NCBI RefSeq assembly: GCF_022664455.2
Contig: NZ_JAKRKC020000002.1
Location: 2,170,001-2,234,000, forward strand
Length of the DNA: 64,000 nucleotides
Direction of reading: 5' to 3'
From: Actinomadura luzonensis
Lineage (GTDB): Bacteria > Actinomycetota > Actinomycetes > Streptosporangiales > Streptosporangiaceae
Part shown: in pieces, positions 25,660-34,339 of the stretch
Layout: the number at the start of each line of letters is the position of its first letter
Position numbering within the stretch: position 1 is the stretch's first letter
The notes under the pieces: generated by a model
The model's input: the letters and a program-made list of their open reading frames with translations, nothing else
Databases searched by the model: none
Told to the model about the DNA's origin: nothing
Made by a program: the position numbers and the translations under genes

Positions 25660-25814
25660 GATCTCCTTGCCGGAGATCCGGGAAAGGAGCAGACATGCGA
25701 GCGACTGTCGTGTCCATCAGCGAAAGAACGGCACTACTCGAAGGACATGACGTTCGTTGCGCACGCTCAACCTGGGAATCCTGGCGCATGTCGACGCCGG
25801 CAAGACGAGCCTGA
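25660..25814 (+). promoter_or_regulatory. Leader hairpin and 39-codon leader ORF before the ribosomal protection gene
   Basis: A 7-bp hairpin, GATCTCC-TTGCC-GGAGATC (25660-25678), is followed by an excellent Shine-Dalgarno (AAAGGAG) and an ATG at 25695 opening a 39-codon frame (MRATVVSISERTALLEGH...) that ends at 25814. This frame overlaps the TTG start (25757) of the ribosomal protection gene in another frame. Translation of the leader would govern access to that start, as in attenuation-controlled ribosome-targeting resistance genes. Inference only. Confidence 0.4.
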
Positions 25815-27775
25815 CCGAGCGGCTGCTGCTCGCCGCCGGGGTCATCGACGAGCTCGGCAGCGTTGACGACGGCAGCACCCGCACCGACTCGCTCGACCTG
25901 GAACGCCGGCGCGGCATCACCATCAAGTCCGCCGTGGTCTCCTTCGGCGTCGGCGACACCACGGTCAACCTCATCGACACCCCCGGCCACCCCGACTTCA
26001 TCGCCGAGGTGGAGCGGGTGCTCAACGTGCTCGACGGCGCGGTGCTCGTGGTCTCCGCCGTGGAGGGCGTGCAGGCGCAGACCCGCGTCCTCATGCGGAC
26101 GCTGCGCAGGCTCGGCATCCCCGCGCTGGTCTTCGTCAACAAGATCGACCGGCGCGGCGCGCGGCCCGCCGGCGTGCTCGCCGAGCTGGGCGGCAAGCTG
26201 GGGCTGCCGGTGGCCGCCATGGGGGAGGTCGCCGGGGCGGGCACGCCGGGGGCGGCGTTCGTGCCGTACGAGGGCGGCGGGCCGGGGCTGCTCGACGTGC
26301 TGGCGCTGCGCGACGACGCGTTGCTGGCGGCGTACGTGGCGGGCGGCGCGGCGGCCCTGCCGCCCGCCCGGCTGCGGGCCGCGCTCGCCGCGCAGTCCCG
26401 GCGGGGCCTGGTGCACCCGGTCTTCTTCGGCTCGGCCATCACCGGGGCCGGGGTGGACGAGCTGATCGCGGGCCTGCGGGAGCTGCTGCCCGCCGCCGAG
26501 GGCGACCCGGGCGGGCCGGTCTCGGGCGCGGTGTTCAAGGTCGAGCGCGGGCCGGCGGGGGAGAAGGTCGCCTACGCCCGCCTGTACTCGGGGACGCTGC
26601 GCGTCCGCGACCGGCTCCGCCTGCCGGGCGGCGGCGAGGCCCGCGTCACCGCGATCGACCTGCCGAACGCCGGCGACACCCCCAAAAACCCCGCACGCCG
26701 CGACGGCCGCCAGGGCCGCGAGGACCGGGACGGCCGCGACGGCCGCGTGGTCGCGGCCGGGCAGATCGCCCGGCTGCGCGGCCTGGACGCCGTCCGGATC
26801 GGCGACCCGCTGGGCGAGCCGCCGCCGCACGCCGCCGAGGGCCACTTCGCCCCGCCCACCCTGGAGACCGTCGTGCTCCCGGCCCGCCCCGCCGACCGGG
26901 GCGCGCTGCTGCTGGCCCTGACCCGCCTCGCCGAGCAGGACCCGCTCATCGGCCTGCGCCAGGACGACGCCCGCGGCGAGATCTCCCTCACCCTGTACGG
27001 CGAGGTCCAGAAGGAGGTCATCCAGGACACGCTGCGCGAGGAGGCAGGCCTGGAGGTCGCCTTCCGCGAGAGCACGACGATCTGCGTCGAGCGCCCGGCC
27101 GGCACGGGGGCCGCCGCCGAGCTGATCGGCAAGGACCCCAACCCGTTCCTCGCCACCGTCGGCCTGCGCGTCGAGCCCGGCCCGCCGGGGAGCGGCGTGA
27201 CGTTCGGGCTGGAGGTGGAGCTGGGCTCGCTGCCGTACGCGTTCACGCGCACGATCGAGGAGAGCGTGCACGAGACGTTGCGGCAGGGCCTGCGCGGCTG
27301 GCAGGTGATCGACTGCGTGGTCACGCTGACGCACTCCGGCTACTACGCCCGGCAGAGCCATTCCGGCGGCGTCTTCGACAAGAGCATGTCGAGCACGGCC
27401 GGCGACTTCCGCAACCTGACGCCGCTGGTCGTCATGGAGGCGCTGCGGCGGGCCGGGACCGTGGTGTGCGAGCCGGTGCACCGCTTCACGCTGGAGCTGC
27501 CCGCCGGCACGGCGGGCGAGGTGCTGCCGGTGCTGGCCCGGCTCGGCGCGGTGCCGCGCGCGCAGGGGACGGGCCTGGTGGAGGGGGAGATCCCCGCGGC
27601 GAAGGTGCACGAGCTGGGGCAGCGCCTGCCGGGCCTGACCCGGGGCGAGGGCGTGCTGGAGACCGCCTTCGAACGCTACCGTCCGGTGCGCGGCCCGGCG
27701 CCCGCCCGGCCGCGCCTCGGCCCCGACCCGCTGGACCGCAAGGAGTACCTGCTGCGCGTGCAGCGCCGGGTGTAG
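25757..27775 (+). CDS. Tetracycline resistance ribosomal protection protein (TetM/OtrA-type GTPase)
   Basis: A 672-residue EF-G-like GTPase that removes tetracycline from the ribosome in characterised relatives. Motifs: G1 AHVDAGKTSLT, switch RRGITIKSA, G3 DTPGHPDF, G4 NKID, and domain IV YARQSHSGGVFDKSMSSTAG. The TTG start gives the family N-terminus MRTLNLGILAHVDAGKT. Domain II holds an Arg/Asp/Gly-rich insertion (RRDGRQGREDRDGRDGR) not usual in the family. AAGGA lies 11 nt upstream of the TTG. It could give self-resistance or intrinsic tolerance; no tetracycline biosynthetic genes are nearby. Confidence 0.92.
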   Translation: MRTLNLGILAHVDAGKTSLTERLLLAAGVIDELGSVDDGSTRTDSLDLERRRGITIKSAVVSFGVGDTTVNLIDTPGHPDFIAEVERVLNVLDGAVLVVSAVEGVQAQTRVLMRTLRRLGIPALVFVNKIDRRGARPAGVLAELGGKLGLPVAAMGEVAGAGTPGAAFVPYEGGGPGLLDVLALRDDALLAAYVAGGAAALPPARLRAALAAQSRRGLVHPVFFGSAITGAGVDELIAGLRELLPAAEGDPGGPVSGAVFKVERGPAGEKVAYARLYSGTLRVRDRLRLPGGGEARVTAIDLPNAGDTPKNPARRDGRQGREDRDGRDGRVVAAGQIARLRGLDAVRIGDPLGEPPPHAAEGHFAPPTLETVVLPARPADRGALLLALTRLAEQDPLIGLRQDDARGEISLTLYGEVQKEVIQDTLREEAGLEVAFRESTTICVERPAGTGAAAELIGKDPNPFLATVGLRVEPGPPGSGVTFGLEVELGSLPYAFTRTIEESVHETLRQGLRGWQVIDCVVTLTHSGYYARQSHSGGVFDKSMSSTAGDFRNLTPLVVMEALRRAGTVVCEPVHRFTLELPAGTAGEVLPVLARLGAVPRAQGTGLVEGEIPAAKVHELGQRLPGLTRGEGVLETAFERYRPVRGPAPARPRLGPDPLDRKEYLLRVQRRV

Positions 27776-27778
27776 CAC

Positions 27779-27798
27779 TACCGAAACCCTTTTCGGTA
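27779..27798. promoter_or_regulatory. LacI-type palindrome TACCGAAA-N4-TTTCGGTA
   Basis: Perfect 8-bp inverted repeat with a CCCT centre, 4 bp after the stop of the ribosomal protection gene. Similar CGAAA/TTTCG boxes regulate xylan and arabinan genes in actinomycetes. It could also stem-loop as a weak terminator. Confidence 0.55.
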
Positions 27799-27893
27799 AG
27801 ATCGAACCGTAACCGCCCGCCCGCTCGCTGATCAGCGCCCGTGCTTCCGTGAACAACCACGTCATCCCGTATGCACCCCCGAACAGCGGCGCA

Positions 27894-27968
27894 TTGACAG
27901 CCCCCGCTTTCTCGTTTACGTTCCCGAAAACCTTTTAGGTAGGGCTGGAAAGGCTGTTAGCGCTAACA
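27894..27968 (+). promoter_or_regulatory. Promoter of the GH43/glycosidase operon with two operator palindromes
   Basis: -35 TTGACA (27894-27899), 17-bp spacer, -10 TACGTT (27917-27922). Immediately downstream is CCGAAAACCTTTTAGG (27924-27939), an imperfect palindrome over the expected start site, and then the perfect 14-bp palindrome TGTTAGCGCTAACA (27955-27968), a classical LacI-family operator form. The arrangement predicts repression by one or two sugar-responsive LacI-type regulators, not encoded in this window. Confidence 0.7.
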
Positions 27969-27987
27969 CGACAGGGAGCACACCCCC

Positions 27988-28749
27988 ATGAGACGACGAC
28001 GGGCGGCGGCCCTCGCCGCGGCACTCCTGCTCCTCCTCCTGACCACCGCGCGTCCCGCGCTCGCGGGCGCGCCGATCACCACCGCGATCTACACGGCCGA
28101 CCCGGCCGCGCTGGTCGACGGCGACACCCCGCTCGGCCCCTTCCGCGACGCCAAGGGCGGCCCGCTGATCAGCGACAGCACCCCCGGCTCGTCGCCGCTC
28201 GACATCGACCCCACCGTCTTCACCGACGACGACGGCCAGGTCTACCTGTACCGGGGCTCCTCCTACGGCCTGCGCGCCGTCCGCCTCACCGCGAACATGA
28301 CCTCGACCATCGGCTCCGTCATCACCCCGAGCGGCGTGACGAACTTCTGGGAGGCCCCCTGGATGTTCAAGCGCAACGGGGTCTACCACCTCGCCTACGC
28401 CGCCAACGACTCCGGCTGCTCGACCCCCGGCCACGCCTGCGTCCGCTACGCCACCGCGAGCGGCTCGTACGTCTCCCCGTGGGAGACGCCGGCCGCGGTC
28501 AACGACGGCCACACCCCGGCGAGCTCGGCCGACCACAGCCACGGCGCCTACGGCAACTGGAACCACCAGGGCACCGAGTGGGTCGAGTACCGCTGGCCCG
28601 CCGCCCAGACCGTGTCCCGCTCCGGCACCGCCGCGGACACCTTCAACGCCGTCACCTTCCCCCAGCTCACCACCACCCGGCTCCGGCTGTCCGTCACCTC
28701 GAGGACCGGATACTCGACCGGCGTGCTCGAATGGAGGGCCTTCTCGTGA
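27988..28749 (+). pseudogene. GH43-type glycosidase with several in-frame internal deletions
   Basis: Signal peptide (26 residues, ending PALA) followed by pieces of a secreted GH43 arabinanase/xylosidase with a C-terminal discoidin-like module. ADPAALVDGD joins directly to TPLGPFRDAKGG, skipping roughly 80 residues expected in the family. After CVRYATASG the rest of the propeller is missing and the module begins. The module also lacks about 36 residues: compare WPAAQTVSRSGTAADTFNAV with the intact module ending the next gene. The presumed catalytic acids Asp38, Asp74 and Glu122 all survive and the frame is open to 28749. Probably an inactive remnant, though the clean frame is odd. GTGA coupling to the next gene is intact. 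Confidence 0.65.
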
Positions 28750-31700
28750 GACGCGCAGTCCCGCTCGTCCTGGTGCTGGTCGCCGCCCTGCTCGTGGCGC
28801 CGGCCGCGCACGCCGACCAGACCATCGGCTACCCCGCCTTCAGCGGCCCCGCGGTCCCCGCGCCGCCCGCCGCGTTCACCGCCGGCGACACCATGCGGGC
28901 CATCTACGACGCCGAGAGCTCCGGCACCGACTTCTGGATGGACCGGCTGCTGGCCCGCCCCGGCAACGACCCCGCCGGCGCCTGGCTGATGACCCGCGGC
29001 CGGGCGCTGTTCATGAAGACGCACACGCCCGGCACGCTCGGCTTCGCCGGGCAGGTCGCGTACTGGGAGAGCATCAGCGACGACAACGCCTTCACCGTCG
29101 CCGTCACCCCCGGCACCTTCACCGAGCAGGTGGGCTCCCGCCGGCAGGCGCCCAGCCACTGGAGGAGCCGGCACACCAGCGGCTCGGTGACGATCGACCA
29201 GACCAAGTTCATCACCGGCGACAACGTGGCCGTGGCCAACCTCGCCATCACCAACGGCGGCTCCGCCTCGACCACGCTGCAGCTCCGCGTCACCTCGCCG
29301 TACGCCACCACCGGCAGCGGCGGCGAGCTGACCGGCCAGGTCAACGCCCGCAACAACCTCACCACGCTCTACCCGAGGCTCACCGGCGACGGCTTCACCG
29401 CCTCCAGCGGCGGCCTGAACCGCTCGGTCACCGTCGCCGCCGGCGCGACCGTCACGGTCAAGGTCGTCATGGGCTTCGTCACGAACGAGATCCCCGCCTC
29501 GCGCACCGAGTACGACGCCTACGCCGGCTACTCGCCCGCCACGGCCTTCGCCACCCACGTGCGCGCCTACAACCGCTGGTGGGCGGAGAACGTCCCGTAC
29601 ATCGACGTGCCCGAGCCGGGCATCAAGAAGAACATCTACTACCGCTGGTGGCTGATGCGCTACAACCACCTCGACGCGGACATCCCCGGCCAGACCTTCC
29701 AGTTCCCGACGTCGATGGAGGGCGTGCTCGGCTACAACAACGCCATCGTCCTGACGCAGCCCATGCACATCGACGACCTCAAGTACCTGCGGGACCCGTC
29801 CTACGCCTACGGCGACTGGCTGAGCGTCGGCCAGGTCTCCAAGAACGGCCGCTTCCTGGACAACCCGGGCGACCCGGAGAACTGGTCCAACAGCTACACC
29901 CAGTACATCGCCGAGGCCGCCTGGAAGAGCTACCAGATCCACGGCGGCCAGCCCGCCATCGCCGCCAACCTCGCCCGCTACGCCGAGCAGGACGTCAAGG
30001 GCCAGCTCGGCTACTACGACACCGACGGCAACAAGCTCATCGAGTACGACTGGGGCGCCCTGACCGGCAACGACGCCGACGCCGTCTCCTTCCACTGGAA
30101 GCCCGGCCGGATGGACCGCGCCGAGTCCGCCTACCAGTACAGCGGCGCCCTGGCCGCCGCCCAGGCGTACGAGGCGGCCGGCAACACGGCCAAGGCGAAC
30201 GAGATGCGCACCCTCGCCGCGCAGATCCAGAACGCCATCGTCAGCGTGCTGTGGAACCCGAACCGCCGGCTCTTCGAGCACCGGCTGAAGTCCACCGGCG
30301 AGTGGGTGCCGTGGAAGGAGATCAACAACTACTACCCGTTCGCGGTCGGCGCGATCCCGGACACCGCGACGTACAAGCAGGCGCTGCGCCTGTTCGACGA
30401 CCCCGCCCAGTACCCCGTCTTCCCCTTCTACACCGCCAACCAGGCCGACAAGGCCGCCTCGGGCACCGGCAGCAACAACTTCTCCACCATCAACTCCACC
30501 GTGCAGTTCCGCCTGCTGTCGTCGGTGCTGCGCAACTACCCGAACGAGTGGATCGACGCCACCTGGTACAAGAAGCTGCTCTACTGGAACGCCTGGGCCC
30601 AGTACATCGGCGGCGACACCCAGTGGCCCGACGCCAACGAGTTCTGGGCCGACTGGAACGGCTCGTCGATCACCTACCGCTCCTGGATCCACCACAACAT
30701 CCTGGGCAGCGGCAACTGGACCGTGATCGAGGACGTCGCCGGGCTGCGCCCGCGCAACGACGCCAAGGTCGAGCTGTCGCCGATCGACATCGGCTGGTCC
30801 CACTTCGCCGTCAACAACCTGCGCTACCGCAACGCCGACCTGACCATCGTCTGGGACGACCCGGCCGACGGCGTCGTCCGCTACCCCGGCGTCCCCGAAG
30901 GCTACTCGATCTTCGTCAACGGCAGCCGGGCGGCCACCGTGTCGTCGCTGGTGCCCTTCACCTGGGACCCGGCGACCGGCGCCGTCACCACCGGCGGCGC
31001 CGTCACCTACCACGTCGCCGTCCCCGGCCTGCGCGCGCCCGCCCAGGTCGTGCAGAGCGGCGCCCGCATGGTGGACCTGCTCGCCAAGGCCGGCGTGGAC
31101 CTCACCGCCGACCTGCCCAACCTGGCGGCCGGCGCCACCGCCACCGCCTCCACCACCGCCTCGGGCAGCTCCGTCGCGGGCGCCGTGGACGGCTTCCCGA
31201 TCAACGAGCCGTTCTGGGGCGGCACCACCGCCGGCCAGGACTGGTACGAGCTGAACCTGGGCAGCGCGCGCACCCTCAACGAGGTCCGGCTCTACTTCAA
31301 GGACAGCCGCCCGGCCGCCGCCACCTACCGGGCGCCGGCGTCCTACGACGTCCAGTACCTCGATGGCGGCACCTGGACGAGCGTGCCGAACCAGGTCAGG
31401 ACGCCGGCCGCGCCGCGCGCCAACTACAACCTGGTCCGGTTCCCCGCGGTCACCGCCCAGCGCGTCCGGGTGCTGGCCACGGCCGCGTCCGGCGCGCGGA
31501 CCGGCCTCACCGAGATCAAGGTCCACAACCGGGGCGGCACCCCGCCGCCCGCCAACCAGGCCGCCTCGGCCACCCCGAGCGCGTCCTACACCTCCTCCTG
31601 GGAGAGCGTCGCGGCCGTCAACGACGGGATCGACCCGCCCTCGTCCAACGACACCGTCAACCCGCGCTGGGGCTGCTGGCCGGAGACCGGGCAGCAGTGG

Positions 31701-31979
31701 GTGGACCTGACCTGGCCCGCCGCCCGCACGCTCAACCGGGCCGAGGTGTACTTCTTCGACGACGACCAGGGCATCGACATGCCGGCGTCGTGGAAGCTCC
31801 AGTACTGGACCGGCAGCGCGTACGCCGACGTGCCCGGCGCGTCGGCCTACCCGCTGGGCAAGAACGCCTACAACGCCGTGACGTTCACCGCCACCAGCAC
31901 CACCCGGCTGCGGGTGCTGCTCACCGGCAACGGCACGAGCAGCGTCGGGCTCCTGGAGGTGAAGGCGTACAGCCCATGA
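28746..31979 (+). CDS. Secreted MGH1-like glycoside hydrolase with two discoidin/CBM modules
   Basis: 1,077 residues with a signal peptide (core VPLVLVLVAALLVAPAAHA). An N-terminal beta domain runs to about residue 270, then an (alpha/alpha)6-type catalytic domain (blocks YYRWWLMRYNHLDADIPGQT, ENWSNSYTQYIAEAAW, WPDANEFWADWNG, SWIHHNILG). Two F5/8-type discoidin modules follow, roughly 790-935 and 945-1077, separated by a GGTPPPAN linker. It likely cuts plant arabinan, xylan side chains or a related glycan outside the cell; the exact GH family is not named here. The GTG start overlaps the stop of the upstream GH43 remnant, so both are under the same sugar-responsive promoter. Confidence 0.82.
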   Translation: MRRAVPLVLVLVAALLVAPAAHADQTIGYPAFSGPAVPAPPAAFTAGDTMRAIYDAESSGTDFWMDRLLARPGNDPAGAWLMTRGRALFMKTHTPGTLGFAGQVAYWESISDDNAFTVAVTPGTFTEQVGSRRQAPSHWRSRHTSGSVTIDQTKFITGDNVAVANLAITNGGSASTTLQLRVTSPYATTGSGGELTGQVNARNNLTTLYPRLTGDGFTASSGGLNRSVTVAAGATVTVKVVMGFVTNEIPASRTEYDAYAGYSPATAFATHVRAYNRWWAENVPYIDVPEPGIKKNIYYRWWLMRYNHLDADIPGQTFQFPTSMEGVLGYNNAIVLTQPMHIDDLKYLRDPSYAYGDWLSVGQVSKNGRFLDNPGDPENWSNSYTQYIAEAAWKSYQIHGGQPAIAANLARYAEQDVKGQLGYYDTDGNKLIEYDWGALTGNDADAVSFHWKPGRMDRAESAYQYSGALAAAQAYEAAGNTAKANEMRTLAAQIQNAIVSVLWNPNRRLFEHRLKSTGEWVPWKEINNYYPFAVGAIPDTATYKQALRLFDDPAQYPVFPFYTANQADKAASGTGSNNFSTINSTVQFRLLSSVLRNYPNEWIDATWYKKLLYWNAWAQYIGGDTQWPDANEFWADWNGSSITYRSWIHHNILGSGNWTVIEDVAGLRPRNDAKVELSPIDIGWSHFAVNNLRYRNADLTIVWDDPADGVVRYPGVPEGYSIFVNGSRAATVSSLVPFTWDPATGAVTTGGAVTYHVAVPGLRAPAQVVQSGARMVDLLAKAGVDLTADLPNLAAGATATASTTASGSSVAGAVDGFPINEPFWGGTTAGQDWYELNLGSARTLNEVRLYFKDSRPAAATYRAPASYDVQYLDGGTWTSVPNQVRTPAAPRANYNLVRFPAVTAQRVRVLATAASGARTGLTEIKVHNRGGTPPPANQAASATPSASYTSSWESVAAVNDGIDPPSSNDTVNPRWGCWPETGQQWVDLTWPAARTLNRAEVYFFDDDQGIDMPASWKLQYWTGSAYADVPGASAYPLGKNAYNAVTFTATSTTRLRVLLTGNGTSSVGLLEVKAYSP

Positions 31980-32095
31980 CGGCTCTTGCCGACGGACGGT
32001 CAGGGTGGGAGAGTAACTACTTCCTCACTTGTGGTGACGGATCGTCGGTAAGTCGGGCAAGCTGCTGTCACAACTTCATCTGTTAGGTGGCGATC

Positions 32096-34216
32096 ATGAT
32101 GGCGGGTAAGTGGCAGGCAGGCAACCTCCCCCCGGAGCTGACCAGCCTGATCGGACGCCGCGGCGAGCTCGACCAGATCCGCCGGGCCTGCCGCCGCTCG
32201 CGCCTGGTGACCCTCACCGGCGTGGGCGGGGTCGGCAAGTCCCGGCTGGCGCTGCGCGTCGCGGCCGCCCTGCGGCCGGAGTTCGGCGGCGGGGCCTGGC
32301 TGGTCGAGCTGTCGCCGCTGGACGACGGCACGCTCGTGCCGCACGCCATCGCCGAGGCGCTCCGCCTCACCGACCAGACCACCCGGCCGATGACCGAGGT
32401 CCTGGCCGAGCACCTGGCCGGCCGCGAGGTGCTGCTCGTCCTCGACACCTGCGAGCACCTCGTGGCCGACTGCGCCACCACCGTGGAGACCCTGCTGGCG
32501 GCCGTGCCCGGCCTGCGCGTGCTGGCCACCAGCAGGCGTCCCCTGGAGGTTCCCGGCGAGCTGGTCTACGTCGTGGAGCCGCTGCCCGTCCCCGACGCCA
32601 CCGGGGCCGGCAGCCGCGACGCCGTCGCCCTGCTGGCCGAGCGCGCCGCCGAGGCGCTGCCCGGCTTCGAGGTCGACGAGCGCAACGAGGCGGCCGTCGT
32701 GCGGCTGTGCCGCCGGCTGGAGGGCCTGCCGCTGGCGATCGAGCTGGCCGCCGCCCGGCTGCGCGACTACCCGGTCGAGCATCTGGCCGACCGGCTCGAC
32801 GACCGGTTCGCCGCGCTCGACGACGAGGCGCCGGGCACCGGCCAGGGCGGCGCCGACCCGCCCTGGCACCGGGCGCTGCGCACCGCCGTCGGGTGGAGCC
32901 ACGAGCTGTGCGAGCCCGCCGAGCGCCTGCTGTGGGCGCGCCTGTCGGTCTTCGCCGGCGACTTCGGCGCCGAGGCCGTGCGCGAGGTCTGCGCCGACGA
33001 GCGGCTGCCCGAGCAGGACATCGGGCTGCTGCTCGACGCCCTCGCCGACGAGTCCATCCTCACCTGGATGCCCACCGGCGCGGGCGAGCGCTACCGCATG
33101 CTCGACACGCTGCGCGAGTACGGCGCCGGCTGGCTGCGCGACCTCGGCGAGCAGGAGCGCTTCCGCCGCCGCCACCGCGACCACTTCCGCGCGATGGCCG
33201 CGCGCGGCGCCGCCGGCTGGCTCGGCCCCGGCCAGATGTCCTGGTACGACCGCATGGTCGGCGAGCACGACAACCTGCGCGCCGCGCTGGAGACCTCCCT
33301 GGCCGCCCAGGACGGCCCGGCGGCGGTCGAGCTGGCCGGCACGCTCGCCTTCTTCTGGTACGGCTGCGGCTACGCCAAGGAGGGCCGCCACTACCTCGCC
33401 CAGGCGCTCGACCTGCACTGCCCGCCGGGGCCAGCGCTCGTCCAGGCGCTCTGGGCCGACGGCCTGCTGGCCGCCACGCAGGGCGACGCGGCCGGCGCGG
33501 AGGCCAGGGCCGCCTGGTGCGCGGCCGTCGCCGGCGCGGACGACCCGTACGCGCGGCAGTGCGTCAAGGCGCTGCGGTCGGCGGCCGGCGTCATCCGCGG
33601 CGACCTGCTGCAGACCATGGCCGAGTCGGAGGAGGCGCACCTCACGCGCTGGAGCGGCGAGGAGCTGACCATCGCCGGGCTGCTGGCGCTGCTGTGCCGG
33701 GCCCACGCGCTCACCGTCGACGGCGTGATCGACGAGGCCATCGCCGTCCTCGACGACCTGCGCGCGCTGTGCGACCAGCGCAGCGAGCTGTCCATGCGCT
33801 CCCACGGCGACCTGCTGCGCGGCCAGGCCGAGCTGTGCAGGGGGCGGCTCGGCGCGGCGGTCGTCTACGCCCAGGCCGCGCTGCGCGTCAAGCGGCGGCT
33901 GCACGACAGCTTCGGCATCGGGCTGACCGTCGACCTGCTGGCGCTGGCGGCCGGCGCGGCCGGGCGGGCGCAGCGGGCGGCCCGGCTGCTCGGGCTGGCC
34001 CAGCGCATCTGGAGCACCCACGGCCAGGCCCAGGCCAACGTGCCCGCCTGGGTGGAGGCCCGGCGCGAGTGCGAGCGGCAGGCCCGCGACACCCTCGGCG
34101 ACAACGCCTACCACGTCGCCTTCCGCACCGGCTACGACAGCGACATCGACGCCGGCATCGCCTACGCGCTGGAGCCGGAGGGGGAGGGACTGCCCAACGG
34201 CGGGCCCGTCCTGTGA
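32096..34216 (+). CDS. AfsR-like STAND ATPase regulator without a DNA-binding domain
   Basis: About 706 residues. Walker A is GVGGVGKSRLA, Walker B-like VLLVLDTCEH, then RVLATSRRPL, a GLPLAIELAAARL motif and a winged-helix-like region (TAVGWSHELCEPAERLLW). The C-terminal half is helical and TPR-like. This is the NB-ARC core of AfsR/SARP-type regulators, but neither an N-terminal SARP domain nor a C-terminal LuxR HTH is present, so it must act through a partner. ATG 32096 follows AGGTGG at 6 nt; the GTG at 32087 would be a longer start. The P450 gene follows 123 bp downstream. Confidence 0.85.
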   Translation: MMAGKWQAGNLPPELTSLIGRRGELDQIRRACRRSRLVTLTGVGGVGKSRLALRVAAALRPEFGGGAWLVELSPLDDGTLVPHAIAEALRLTDQTTRPMTEVLAEHLAGREVLLVLDTCEHLVADCATTVETLLAAVPGLRVLATSRRPLEVPGELVYVVEPLPVPDATGAGSRDAVALLAERAAEALPGFEVDERNEAAVVRLCRRLEGLPLAIELAAARLRDYPVEHLADRLDDRFAALDDEAPGTGQGGADPPWHRALRTAVGWSHELCEPAERLLWARLSVFAGDFGAEAVREVCADERLPEQDIGLLLDALADESILTWMPTGAGERYRMLDTLREYGAGWLRDLGEQERFRRRHRDHFRAMAARGAAGWLGPGQMSWYDRMVGEHDNLRAALETSLAAQDGPAAVELAGTLAFFWYGCGYAKEGRHYLAQALDLHCPPGPALVQALWADGLLAATQGDAAGAEARAAWCAAVAGADDPYARQCVKALRSAAGVIRGDLLQTMAESEEAHLTRWSGEELTIAGLLALLCRAHALTVDGVIDEAIAVLDDLRALCDQRSELSMRSHGDLLRGQAELCRGRLGAAVVYAQAALRVKRRLHDSFGIGLTVDLLALAAGAAGRAQRAARLLGLAQRIWSTHGQAQANVPAWVEARRECERQARDTLGDNAYHVAFRTGYDSDIDAGIAYALEPEGEGLPNGGPVL

Positions 34217-34339
34217 CGCTGGAACTCCTACGTGGCGGAAGAGGCAGGAGTCCGTTTCCCGCCCGCCACCCCCTCGGGCCCTGGCCCGCGGCCGTCCCAT
34301 CACCCAGAGTGAGAGGACCGTCGCACATGGGAGACCGCC

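Noticed and set aside
25580..25695. Riboswitch between the permease and ribosomal protection genes
   Set aside because: Only a short 7-bp hairpin is present, too small for any riboswitch class I know; a leader-peptide attenuator fits better.
28548..31526. A 992-codon minus-strand frame opposite the large glycosidase
   Set aside because: Valine/glycine/arginine-rich antisense frame without any motif; the plus strand encodes a clear secreted enzyme.
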